Of a stretch of 64,000 nucleotides of DNA, positions 53,362-63,631 are shown in pieces; position 1 is the stretch's first letter, and each line of letters opens with the position of its first letter. The stretch is from Clostridia bacterium (lineage in GTDB: Bacteria > Bacillota > Clostridia > Oscillospirales > CAG-272). Where the stretch lies: contig JAFQDK010000038.1 of NCBI GenBank assembly GCA_017399305.1, forward strand, positions 1-64,000. Reading direction: 5' to 3'. A program made the translations under genes and the position numbers. The notes beneath the pieces are model-generated. The model saw nothing but the letters and a program-made list of their open reading frames with translations, searched no databases and had not been told where the DNA came from.

Positions 53362-56300
53362 TTAATCTACCTTTTTGAGATATTCTGCAGCAGCATCACT
53401 GTATGCAAGAGTAGCACGGCACACAGCCTTGAGTGCTGCGGGATTCGATATTCCCATAGCAAGAATTGTTTCGTCGTCTGCCGCAAGTACTGTTGCAGCA
53501 TAGGACTCGAAGCTTGTGGTAACAGTGGGGGATACCTGAGTATCGCCAATGTAAAGTGCACCGGTGAATTCCTGTCTGAGATCCTTGGCTGAAACTGTAT
53601 CAATATCTACGCAAAGACGTGTCTTGCCATCTTCGGTTACTGTATACATATTCTCACCGGAAATGTCAATAAATATCTTTGCTCCATTGATGTTTCTGTA
53701 ATTTCCTTTGAAGACAAGATTGCTTGTGTCAATATCTCCAGTTGCATCAAATACAAGTGTCATAAGTATGCGCTGTTCAAGCACTGCAAACTGGTTGTAA
53801 GGTGTATAAAGCTGACCTTCTACCGCCTCACCTATAACGCTTGAATTATCAGCATCAACATCTGTAACGGTATAATCTATAATCGCATCTGCAGGAATAT
53901 GCTCTGTTACGAGATTGTCCGCATTGTAATTGAAGTATGTCTGTGCGGCTGCACCGTAATTGAACATAGCATCAAGAACTTTCTTGAGTGCTGCATCACT
54001 GTTTGCCATTACATTATAGTAAGTTACAAGATTGTACTGCTTAGTGGGAGACTTGTAGCATACGCCGTCCTTGACATAATAATATGTGCCGGAAATAGTA
54101 TCATTCATTTCCTTGCCTGCAATACCGGGAACTTCAAAGCGCCACTTTCCGTCAACCTCTACAGGCTCAACGGTTACAGGCTCTTCTCCACTCTTTTCAA
54201 ATACCATCCAGCATTCGGAAACAGCAGAATCAACCTTTACTACATACTCAAGAACATACTCACTGAGAAGCGTTACGCCAAGAGAGAATCCCTGTTTAGC
54301 TTCAATAAATTCGATTTCTTCGGTCTTTGTACCGCTACATATCGAACATGTGTAAGTAACAATGCCCTTAGCATTAGGAGTAGGATTAGTGGTTACTACA
54401 CCCTCATCCCATTCACAGTTGCCGTCCTCAGTAGCACCGCAAACTGTACATGTGTGGGTGTGGGTTTCATCACCGTTGTATGCATAGTCGCCGTATGAGT
54501 GGTTGCCTGTTGCGGGAACCACCTCGGCGGTCTGGGTATAGTCACAGTGCATGCACTTGTATACCGCAGTGGAACCGTCCTTGCCGCAGGTAGGAGCAAC
54601 CGCTTCCGCAATAAGAACAGTCACAGTGTGGTTTCTCGTCTGTACATATCCGCAGGTCTTACATGTGCGTGAATGCTGGGTGTCGCTTACAGATGCCCAG
54701 TTTGTAAAGCCGTGCGATGCAGTAGAGGTTCTGCCGCATGTACATGTAGAGATATGAGTGCTGTCGTCATTCTCATCCCATGTTGTAAATGTACACTCGT
54801 TTGTAACATTCTCGGTAATGGTAAGATTTGTAGCTGTTGCCCCCTGGTTAACAGGATCAGTCAAGGTATATACAAATCCGTGAGTACCGTAGGAAACAGT
54901 TGCTTTTGTTTCCTCTTCCTGAACAGTACCGTTCATATAGAATGTAATATCTGTTGTAAGAGGAGTTGTTCTGCCATCCTTCTCAAGCGAAACATTTACA
55001 GTTGTATCGAGAACATTTGTAATGTCGATAGTTCCGCCTGTGGTATGAGAATTAGCATTGAGATTGAGAACAAGAGAAGCAAGGCTGTCAGTAACATCCG
55101 TTGTATCTTTGTTATAGCCGTTAACATTGGATGAACCTGTACGGAGCTGATAAAGCTCTGTATTGTCACTTAGATTTATGGTTGTATGACAATTTTCGGT
55201 AGTAACTCCGGTGACATTTGCATTGGTAGAACGTGACATTGCATTAAGCGTTCTGATGCTTGTTGCCACTTCACCGTTGTCGACAGTTTCAAGCTCTATT
55301 GTCTTATTCTCAACAGTAAACGGTCCTGTGTCATCCTTGATCCAGCTTCCGAGAACAACATTATAATAGAAGCTATCGGTAATATTTTCACCGTTGGTTA
55401 CACCGTACAGCTTAATCTTTGAAGTTGTAGCAGTGGTGTTGCTTGCATTGGGATAATACTCACCTGCGCAAATTATTGCACGTGCATAAGTATTAGCGGA
55501 GATATTCTGCATTGTAAGGTTGTGATAATTTGCTTCAAAGATAATATCTGAGCTTCCGCTTGTCGTTCCGACAAAGGTTACACCGTTATACTTGAGATTA
55601 CCGCGCTGAGTAATTCTTACGCCGTCTTTTGCGATATTGATTGTGCCGCCTTCAATGTAGATAGTATTTACCCAATCCTCAGCAAAGCTTACACTTGCAG
55701 AAAGATTATAGTCACCGACAATTTTAATATGTCCTGCAACCTTATGCAAACGGTGAACGGCTTCTTTAAGTGTCTTTACGGGAGTATCTGTAGTGATACC
55801 ATCATTTGCATCGCTGCCGTTATCATCGTCTACATACACGGTCGGCAACGAACCTGTATGCTCAACATAATGTTCACCGCAGGTAAGACAGGGGATGTAA
55901 TATGTGCTGCCCGACTTTTCCCATACGTAGTCATACTCATGAGGTACAGAAACTTCTGCAGAAACTGCTGTAGTTTCTATCTCATCCTCTGCAATATTGT
56001 AGCTCTGCGCATCATAAACCTCAATAATATGAACAGTATCGTGGTCAATATCGCTCACATCAAATGTGAGAGTAATAACCACAGTCTTTGTAACCTTTGC
56101 ATCTGCTGCAGGATTATTGAGAAGTGCAACTGTATAAGGCAGTGTGAGACCGCTTGTAACAGTAGCAGTGAGACCTGTGCCAGACTCTACAGTAGGAAGT
56201 TTGACCTCCGCCTTGGTAAGTTTGAATCCGTCAGGAGCGTTAATCTTGAAGGTAGCACCTGCAATAGCAGTAGTTGACTTATATGTAAAGTCTACGCTGA

Positions 56301-59300
56301 GAGTGCCGTCCTTCGATGTTGCAGGAACCGCTGCCGCAACTGCGGGAGTTGTGGGAGCACTGAGAGTGCATCCGTCTGCACAGTAATATGTGCCGTCAGC
56401 CTTTACAACATATGCATGCTCATGATATACCGCTTCTGTTCTGGTTCTGCCGCATTCAACACAGGTATATGTGATTACGCCTGCCTTACTTACTGTAGGC
56501 TTTGTGGTAATAACACCTTCGTCCCAATCACATTCGGGGTCGACATTCTCGGTAACAATGTAATTTGTCTTATTGATATTGCCTGTATTACCTTGCTCAA
56601 AGATAATATCATCACCAAACGAAGCAAGGAAGCCGTGTCTACCGTAGTTGAGAGTAACATTTGCGGTTGTGTTGGTGTCATTGAACGTACCGTTCTTGAA
56701 GAAGAACAGTCTGTGAATGAGAGGCTCTGTACGTGTGCCCTCGCCCTCGTAATCGTCAATGCCATCCTCGTCGGAAACGTTGATTACAGTGTTTTCAACG
56801 TTTCTGATATAGAATCTGCCGCTGTTTTCGAAAGTAATATCATCGGATGTACCTGCAGTAGCATTTGTACTTCCGTCAACGATATTGGAGTTGTCGTTGA
56901 AGTTGATATAGAGATTGTCGAGATGTGCATTACCGTCGGTAAATGTCATTTCAACTTTATTGCCGCTTGCATCTATAACAGTATCCGTGCCTGCTTCGCC
57001 TACGTTACGGAAACCGGAGCCAAATGCATGTACGCCTGTGTTATCATTAAGATTAACAATAGAAGTACAATTATCGGTGTATACATCCTCAAGTATCTCA
57101 GAGGTGGACATTGTATACAGGAAGTAAATCACAGCATCAAGTGTACGTGTGGTAGCATTTTTACCTGCATAACCGTCTTGAACATTAAGAGTAACCGTCT
57201 TGCTTGAGATTGTTGTTCCGTCAGGACAATCAACCGCAAATGCACTTCCGAGATAAACTCTCTCATAGAAGTAGCCGCGGAACTTGGAGGAACTTGTAAT
57301 AGCAGGACCGTCGATATTAACAGTAGTAGATATTTTAGTGCTGAGAGTTGCAGAATCTGCTTCCTCACCGTAAAGTCCAGCAAGAAGATAACATGTTGCG
57401 CCATTCTGTGAACGGATATATCCCATGTCAATATCGTTCCAGTTTGCAGAGATTATTACGCGGTAGTTTTCTTCGTCACCAGCCTTGAAGAGAAGGTCGT
57501 CAAATACTGCCTTACCGCCCATAACAAGCTGAACATCCATGGTCTTTATAAGGAAGCCTGTAGTTACTGAGCCGTATGAATCGTGGTATGAATCCCCTGC
57601 AGTAAATGTGATTGTATTGTCACCCCAGTCAGGAAGAATAACATCGTCATCGAGTACAATACCGCCGCAGATTGCAACAGTACCGCCAACATCTGCAATG
57701 CGGTTAACTGCCTCGTAAAGTGTACGAACCTTCTTTTCAGGTGACATACCTGTATTTACATCAATACCTACTTCTGAGCTGTTGCCGACATATACTGTGG
57801 GCTTGCTTGCCTGATGCGCATATGTCTCACCGCACTTAGAACAGGTGAGGTAATACTGCTTAGCAGATGAATCATATGCCCACTTATAGGTTTCATTTGA
57901 GCTATGCTCATCGTTGCAAGTATTTGTATACTGAGTAAGTACAGGTGTATTGAGTCCCATATACCATGCACTGGTCTTTACCATCGTTTCAACGCCAATA
58001 GCAATATCAGTGTTTGTGAGGTTAGGAACATCCAAAAGCTGAGCCTTGGTATCGCCGTTATCCTTAGCGGCTGTACCGTAATAGTTGCGAGTAAATGTAT
58101 GCTGTGTATTGTTTGCGCCTACCGCTACTCTACCAAAGGATGCGCGGATATAGTTTGTATCGCTGGAAGCGCTTCCGCTGACCTTGCTGGTAGACATGGT
58201 ATTGATAATGGAGATAGGTCCTTCGAAGCTTACACGTCCGGCAATACCGCCGACGTCAGTACCGCTGCCGGTTACCGAAATCGCGCCCTTGCTGTATGCA
58301 TCCTTAAGAGTGAGAGATGCTTTTTCGTTTGCGTAGCTACGGAGATAACCTGCGATACCGCCGGCATATGCATAGCCTGCAACTACCTTGTTTGTGTTAT
58401 AAAGTTCGGATACAGTAACAGGAACGGAAGTGGTAGATACAAGGCCGAAGATACCGCCGGCATTCTGTCCTGCAACCTCGCCAGCATACTCATCTGTTGC
58501 TGATGCGGTTATAACACCGGTGTTAGAGCACTTGGATACTGTCTGCTTACCGGTTGCGGTAAAGTAACCACGATTGTAGTAAGAACCGATGATACCGCCG
58601 GCATATGCACCGGTAGTAACATTTCCGGTATTCTTACATGTAGAAAGTGTAAGCGTTGTATCTTCCTGATTGCTTACAACACCGATAATACCGCCTGCAA
58701 AGTCATATATACCGGAAATAGCACCGCTATTGGTATTGCCGGTAATAGTAATCTTGTTGCCTGTGAGGGTACTTGTTGCATCGTTATTATCAACCTGCAG
58801 TCTGCCGATGATACCACCGATACAAGTCTGACCGTTTATTGCACCGCTATTTGTACAGTTTGTAACCTTTAATACATTGTTGTTAGAAAGTATTGCTACG
58901 CGGCCAATGATACCGCCGGTATCTGTTTCTTCATAGTGGTCACCGTAAAGTGTTGCTGATGATGTACATTTATCAACAGTAACAGTTGTGCCTGTAACCG
59001 GCGACGTTGCAAAAGGAAGTCTGTCGGCAGTTGTACGGATACGGCCGATGATACCGCCGACATGGCCATTGCCGGAAATTGTTCCGTCAACTTTACAGCT
59101 TGAAATGGTTGCAGCCTTGCTGTTTGCGCTGAACAAAAGATCACCGATGATGCCGCCAGCGCGTGCGCCTGTAGATCCAACAGTTGCATTTGTTACAGTG
59201 CAACCGCTGACGGTAACAGGAGCATATGCAATACCGATAAGAGCGGCGGATGCGTCCTTACCGCTGACATATGCATCTTTGATATTAACATTCTTCACAG

Positions 59301-62300
59301 TTGCATTCTTGACAACTCCAAAGAGACCTGCACCTGCCTCGGTTGTCTGAACGATATTAAGGCCGGTAACAGTATAACCCTGACCGTCAAATACACCTGT
59401 ATAAGGTGTATCATTGTTACCGATAGGCTGCTGACCTAAAACACCTGTAAGGTCGATGTTTGCATCAATAACGCAATCATGGTCCCAAAGATTTTCCTGA
59501 GTCATGAAGATAAGCATTTCTTCTACGTTTGAGATAGCGTAGTCGAATTCGTTGCTACATGCACATACGCCGTCAACATATACATGCTCATGGAATGCCT
59601 TAAGCATAGGAGCAGGTGCTTCGGATGTGCCTTCATTTACCCAGTTGGTCTTGCCACAAAGTCCTAAAAGACCGCCTGCGGTATTACCTGTGTTGCGGTA
59701 ATACTTATGGTTTTCGGTGATATATGAAGGAACGCTTGTGACATACTTGGTTCCTACTGCATTGTAGATATTGTTGGTAACAAGTGTTACAGCAGTACCG
59801 GTTGTAGTGGAATTACCTACTCTACCGATGAGACCTGCGTTGGTAGAAGCACCTGCACATACAGTAGCGCCTGCATGCATACAGTCCTCAAAGGTTACAG
59901 GGGCATTGCCGCTTGCATCTGCCTCCTGAATTCCGAGATAACCGATAATACCGCCGAGTCTGCCTGAAGCAGAAGAACTTTGGGTGGTAATGATACCCTT
60001 ATTGAGAAGTTCGGTGAATACCGCTGTAGCATGGAAAGGAGTTTCCTGCTGACCGACATAGTTGAAATATGCACCGAGTATACCGCCGGTAAATGCGTTT
60101 GATGTAACATTACCGTAGTTTGCACACTTGCTGATGGTGAACGTATTGGTGCCGGTTGTTCCAGAATAGTTGAGGAAGCCGTAAATACCGCCCGCAACGT
60201 TATTGGAAGTGGTAACATTACCGTAGTTCTTACAGTTTGTAATGCTCATGGTAACGCCTACAGAAGATCCGCTTGTACCGCCTGCAATACCGCCGGCAGA
60301 GTGTTTTGCCGTGATGTCGCCGTAGTTAATACAGTTGTCAATTGTGTTAGTAACACCGTCTACGAATGCAGTGTAACCCACAAAGCCGCCGACAAACTGT
60401 GAAGATGTACATGTAACATCAACATAAGATACACAATTTGTAATAGTGAAATCTCTACCGTATCCGATAAGGGCAGCAACATTATTGCCGCCGGAGGTAG
60501 CAGTAGAGGTAACCTTACCCTTGATGGTAAGATTCTTGATTTCTGCGCTTACAGCGTGACCGAAAAGAGCAATGTTAGCAGTATCGCCCGAAATATTGAT
60601 ACCGCTGATGGTAAATCCGTTACCGTCAAGACTACCGCTGAAGGTTTTGGTGGAATTACCGATAGTAGTCTGCGTATAGCCTGTGAGGTCGATATTTGCA
60701 ACAAGCTTGTAATCCTTAGCCCACAGATTAGTGCTTCCTACAGCCTGATTGTTCATGAGGAAGATGATTTCTTCCGCTGTAGCGATTTCTTCATCAAAGA
60801 TAGAAACTCCGCACGCACAGATACCTGTTGTTCCAAGATCATGGTCGTGAATAAAATCAAGCTCGGGCTTGCCGCTTGCATCGGTTACCCAGGATGTCGC
60901 CGCCGCAAGAAGTGCAAGACTGTCATCTGAGGAAGCGCTATTGCAATTGTATGCAAGATTTACAACATTGCCGTTTTTATCGGTAATCTTGCTGGTAGTG
61001 GTATTATTTATTATGCTTGCAAAATTGCTGATAATAGCAGTTCCGGTCTCATTGTACATGCGCACAATTGAGAACATGCCCATTACATCAGAGCTTCCGC
61101 CAAGAGTGCCAATCATTCCGTCTGTACCGGAAGCTGTGTTCTGCCAGTCGGACATAGTAACAGGAGCCTTGCCATTATCGCCGAGTAGCGGTACACGGAA
61201 AATACCGATGATTGCGCCATCATATGCAGAATCGGTTGTGACAGTAATCTTTCCGCTATTATAAAGCTCGGTCATAGATGTTGTAATGTCGTAAGCATTA
61301 CGGCTACCGAGATATGTACTGATGATACCTGCAGCGCAGTCGCCGGCTGAAGTAATAGCCGCATAGTTTGCACACTCATTGATTGTGAACTTGCCGCCTG
61401 CAGGACAGTTATAGCCAATAGTACCGAGAATACCTGCTGCAGAGTTGGTAGTAGCGTTTACTGTGCCGTAGTTGCTGTCACGAAGGAGACTTATAGTACC
61501 GTTTACGGGGTAAGCATCAGTACCGGAAACCTTGCCGCTGTAAATGTAACCGACAATACCTGCAACTCGCTGAACACCCTCGATTGCACCGTGGTTTATG
61601 CAGTCATTTATCGAAATTGACTGACCGTCATGCTGAACCTTGGATGCACCGACAATACCGCCGACAGCACCAACTGTGGCTGTAACATCCACGTATGAAA
61701 CAACGTCTTCAATAACGAGTGAGGGGCCGATATCCCAACCAACGAGACCGCCGGTATAGTTTCCGGAACCTGTAACCGTACCGTCAATAGTCAGGTTCTT
61801 GATAGTCGCACCTGAAACGACGCCGAAAAGGCCGGTATATGATGAGGTCGAAATATTAATACCGCTGATAGTGTGGCCGGCACCGTTAAACGTACCGGTA
61901 AAAGCATTTGCTCCTGCACCTGTACCTATAGGCTTCTGAGTGTAGCCTGTAAGGTCGATGTCTGCAGTGAGTGTATACTTTCCACCCCAGAGAGAGGAGT
62001 CATTCATAAGTGCAACAAGCTCGGACGCGGTGCCGATTTTACCGTCTGCAACTGACATACCGCAGCTACATACGCCGCTTACAAATGTATGAGAATCATG
62101 GGGCGCGATAGCAAGAGTAACAACTCCGTCAACGCCAGTTTCCCAGAGTGAATTTGCAGCAAGAGAAGAAAGCTCTGCATCGCTCGAATTTACATTACAG
62201 CTATCTGTAATAGTAACTGTATTGCCGTTGATAGTTGCCTTCGTGCTATTTACTGTGCCCAAGGCTGAACGGATTATCTTTGCGCCGACCGCGTTATAAA

Positions 62301-63405
62301 GACGGGTTGCAGTGATAACTGCCGCAGGCTGAGCCTCAGTAGTATCTGTCGCCGCTGCAGGAGCACCAAAACAGCCGAGGAGCGCCTCAGAAGTATCTGT
62401 ACCTGCATGCATCCAGTCGGAAATAGTAATAGGTGCTACATTATTTGTACCAAGCACGGGAATTCTGATGATACCCGCTATACCGCCAGAGCGAGTTACA
62501 ACAGTAGCGTTGATATTTCCCTCGTTATAAAGGCCTGTGAGTGTTACGCTTGATACTCGGCTATGGTTTGCCTGAAGATATCCGCCGATAATACCTGCAA
62601 CGTAGTCAGGACCGGTAATATCTCCGTAGTTTGCACAATTTTTGATATTGAGAACACCCTCATCGGTGGTGTTTGCATAGTCGTAGTAGCCAAGGATACC
62701 TGCAACAACATTACCTGTTGATGTAACGTTTCCGTTATTGATACAACCTGTAACGGTAAGTGTACTTGCCTGGTTCGCGCCTGAGACACCTCCGACACGT
62801 CCGATAAGACCGCCGACATACTTAAAGCCGCTTACAGTGCCGTTGTTTACACAGTTTGTAACAGTAACAACATCACCTGCGGAAATAAACGCAATATGTC
62901 CGATAAGACCACCGACGTCACTTCCGTCTGCGGTTACGTTGATGCTGGATTTGACATTTGTAAGAGTAAGGCTGTTTCTCGAACGACCAATAAGACCGCC
63001 GACAAAAGCATCATTATTACCGGAACCCGGATAATATGTACTCTTAACAGCACCGCTTACTGTGAGGTCCTTGATAGTTGCGTTTTTAGTCGCGCCAAAA
63101 AGACCTGCATAAGCAGTCGTAGCCGAAATGTTGATACCCTTAATGGTTTTATTATTACCGTTAAAGGTACCGACAAAAGGAGTCGAGTTACTACCGATAG
63201 GCGTTTGAGTCTGTCCGCTCATATCAATAGTAGCCGAAAGAGTATAGGTGTTACCTGCGCCCCACTGAGATGAATCCTCCATAAGTGCGACAAGGTCCGC
63301 TGCTGTGGCAATAGTGTACTCAGCCGCGCCTGCATATACTGCAAGTGCAAGTGTGAGTGCTGCTATCATCATAGCAACAAGAAGTATACGTAACTTCTTT
63401 TTCAT
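53362..63405 (-). CDS. Giant secreted GLUG-repeat surface protein with cohesin-like module
   Basis: A 3347-residue exported protein. The ATG at 63405 (MKKKLRILLVAMMIAALTLA, signal peptide) has AAGGAG 9 bases upstream. Four cassettes of about 420 residues (starting ~32, ~453, ~873 and ~1287) each open with an ADLVALM...YTLTADIDLTG...PIG unit, run through GLUG repeats (GGIIGR, GNVTS) and end in a His/Cys motif such as GVCSCG. Two VYVDDDNG-type beta-helix regions follow (~1868-2288, ~2512-2868), with a cohesin-like module between them (~2350-2487). Then CxxC segments (CTVCGATED) and a C-terminal domain with NYGAAAQTYFNYN. There is no LPXTG or SLH anchor. Probably an adhesin or scaffold. Confidence 0.82.
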   Translation of the reverse strand: MKKKLRILLVAMMIAALTLALAVYAGAAEYTIATAADLVALMEDSSQWGAGNTYTLSATIDMSGQTQTPIGSNSTPFVGTFNGNNKTIKGINISATTAYAGLFGATKNATIKDLTVSGAVKSTYYPGSGNNDAFVGGLIGRSRNSLTLTNVKSSINVTADGSDVGGLIGHIAFISAGDVVTVTNCVNNGTVSGFKYVGGLIGRVGGVSGANQASTLTVTGCINNGNVTSTGNVVAGILGYYDYANTTDEGVLNIKNCANYGDITGPDYVAGIIGGYLQANHSRVSSVTLTGLYNEGNINATVVTRSGGIAGIIRIPVLGTNNVAPITISDWMHAGTDTSEALLGCFGAPAAATDTTEAQPAAVITATRLYNAVGAKIIRSALGTVNSTKATINGNTVTITDSCNVNSSDAELSSLAANSLWETGVDGVVTLAIAPHDSHTFVSGVCSCGMSVADGKIGTASELVALMNDSSLWGGKYTLTADIDLTGYTQKPIGTGAGANAFTGTFNGAGHTISGINISTSSYTGLFGVVSGATIKNLTIDGTVTGSGNYTGGLVGWDIGPSLVIEDVVSYVDVTATVGAVGGIVGASKVQHDGQSISINDCINHGAIEGVQRVAGIVGYIYSGKVSGTDAYPVNGTISLLRDSNYGTVNATTNSAAGILGTIGYNCPAGGKFTINECANYAAITSAGDCAAGIISTYLGSRNAYDITTSMTELYNSGKITVTTDSAYDGAIIGIFRVPLLGDNGKAPVTMSDWQNTASGTDGMIGTLGGSSDVMGMFSIVRMYNETGTAIISNFASIINNTTTSKITDKNGNVVNLAYNCNSASSDDSLALLAAATSWVTDASGKPELDFIHDHDLGTTGICACGVSIFDEEIATAEEIIFLMNNQAVGSTNLWAKDYKLVANIDLTGYTQTTIGNSTKTFSGSLDGNGFTISGINISGDTANIALFGHAVSAEIKNLTIKGKVTSTATSGGNNVAALIGYGRDFTITNCVSYVDVTCTSSQFVGGFVGYTAFVDGVTNTIDNCINYGDITAKHSAGGIAGGTSGSSVGVTMSITNCKNYGNVTTSNNVAGGIYGFLNYSGTTGTNTFTISKCANYGNVTSNAFTGGILGAYFNYVGQQETPFHATAVFTELLNKGIITTQSSSASGRLGGIIGYLGIQEADASGNAPVTFEDCMHAGATVCAGASTNAGLIGRVGNSTTTGTAVTLVTNNIYNAVGTKYVTSVPSYITENHKYYRNTGNTAGGLLGLCGKTNWVNEGTSEAPAPMLKAFHEHVYVDGVCACSNEFDYAISNVEEMLIFMTQENLWDHDCVIDANIDLTGVLGQQPIGNNDTPYTGVFDGQGYTVTGLNIVQTTEAGAGLFGVVKNATVKNVNIKDAYVSGKDASAALIGIAYAPVTVSGCTVTNATVGSTGARAGGIIGDLLFSANSKAATISSCKVDGTISGNGHVGGIIGRIRTTADRLPFATSPVTGTTVTVDKCTSSATLYGDHYEETDTGGIIGRVAILSNNNVLKVTNCTNSGAINGQTCIGGIIGRLQVDNNDATSTLTGNKITITGNTNSGAISGIYDFAGGIIGVVSNQEDTTLTLSTCKNTGNVTTGAYAGGIIGSYYNRGYFTATGKQTVSKCSNTGVITASATDEYAGEVAGQNAGGIFGLVSTTSVPVTVSELYNTNKVVAGYAYAGGIAGYLRSYANEKASLTLKDAYSKGAISVTGSGTDVGGIAGRVSFEGPISIINTMSTSKVSGSASSDTNYIRASFGRVAVGANNTQHTFTRNYYGTAAKDNGDTKAQLLDVPNLTNTDIAIGVETMVKTSAWYMGLNTPVLTQYTNTCNDEHSSNETYKWAYDSSAKQYYLTCSKCGETYAHQASKPTVYVGNSSEVGIDVNTGMSPEKKVRTLYEAVNRIADVGGTVAICGGIVLDDDVILPDWGDNTITFTAGDSYHDSYGSVTTGFLIKTMDVQLVMGGKAVFDDLLFKAGDEENYRVIISANWNDIDMGYIRSQNGATCYLLAGLYGEEADSATLSTKISTTVNIDGPAITSSSKFRGYFYERVYLGSAFAVDCPDGTTISSKTVTLNVQDGYAGKNATTRTLDAVIYFLYTMSTSEILEDVYTDNCTSIVNLNDNTGVHAFGSGFRNVGEAGTDTVIDASGNKVEMTFTDGNAHLDNLYINFNDNSNIVDGSTNATAGTSDDITFENSGRFYIRNVENTVINVSDEDGIDDYEGEGTRTEPLIHRLFFFKNGTFNDTNTTANVTLNYGRHGFLASFGDDIIFEQGNTGNINKTNYIVTENVDPECDWDEGVITTKPTVSKAGVITYTCVECGRTRTEAVYHEHAYVVKADGTYYCADGCTLSAPTTPAVAAAVPATSKDGTLSVDFTYKSTTAIAGATFKINAPDGFKLTKAEVKLPTVESGTGLTATVTSGLTLPYTVALLNNPAADAKVTKTVVITLTFDVSDIDHDTVHIIEVYDAQSYNIAEDEIETTAVSAEVSVPHEYDYVWEKSGSTYYIPCLTCGEHYVEHTGSLPTVYVDDDNGSDANDGITTDTPVKTLKEAVHRLHKVAGHIKIVGDYNLSASVSFAEDWVNTIYIEGGTINIAKDGVRITQRGNLKYNGVTFVGTTSGSSDIIFEANYHNLTMQNISANTYARAIICAGEYYPNASNTTATTSKIKLYGVTNGENITDSFYYNVVLGSWIKDDTGPFTVENKTIELETVDNGEVATSIRTLNAMSRSTNANVTGVTTENCHTTINLSDNTELYQLRTGSSNVNGYNKDTTDVTDSLASLVLNLNANSHTTGGTIDITNVLDTTVNVSLEKDGRTTPLTTDITFYMNGTVQEEETKATVSYGTHGFVYTLTDPVNQGATATNLTITENVTNECTFTTWDENDDSTHISTCTCGRTSTASHGFTNWASVSDTQHSRTCKTCGYVQTRNHTVTVLIAEAVAPTCGKDGSTAVYKCMHCDYTQTAEVVPATGNHSYGDYAYNGDETHTHTCTVCGATEDGNCEWDEGVVTTNPTPNAKGIVTYTCSICSGTKTEEIEFIEAKQGFSLGVTLLSEYVLEYVVKVDSAVSECWMVFEKSGEEPVTVEPVEVDGKWRFEVPGIAGKEMNDTISGTYYYVKDGVCYKSPTKQYNLVTYYNVMANSDAALKKVLDAMFNYGAAAQTYFNYNADNLVTEHIPADAIIDYTVTDVDADNSSVIGEAVEGQLYTPYNQFAVLEQRILMTLVFDATGDIDTSNLVFKGNYRNINGAKIFIDISGENMYTVTEDGKTRLCVDIDTVSAKDLRQEFTGALYIGDTQVSPTVTTSFESYAATVLAADDETILAMGISNPAALKAVCRATLAYSDAAAEYLKKVD

Positions 63406-63587
63406 AGTGCATTTCTCCTTCAAATATATTAATTTTTTGTTATAATTATCTAAAGAATATATTTCATCCACTATACTTTTTATATTAATTTTACACCATT
63501 TTATCACCAAAATCAATGCAAAATATGCGTTATTTGTTCTTCTTTTTTTATAATATTATATTTTTTACATTCACTAAAGTAGCAAAT

Positions 63588-63619
63588 AAAAAACGCATCG
63601 GAAAACCGATGCGTTTTTT
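63588..63619 (-). terminator. Terminator after rplQ
   Basis: Stem AAAAAACGCATCGG / CCGATGCGTTTTTT, loop AAAA. It separates the ribosomal operon from the giant surface gene. Confidence 0.9.
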
Positions 63620-63631
63620 ATTTAAACCGAC

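Noticed and set aside
57904-58503. Cys-rich plus-strand frames opposite the giant surface gene
   Set aside because: They mirror the Thr/Asn/Ala-rich repeats on the minus strand, recur in each cassette and lack ribosome sites.
57850-63310. Repeated blocks in the giant gene as CRISPR or insertion sequences
   Set aside because: They are coding repeats of a single frame (GLUG cassettes) without terminal inverted repeats or a transposase.
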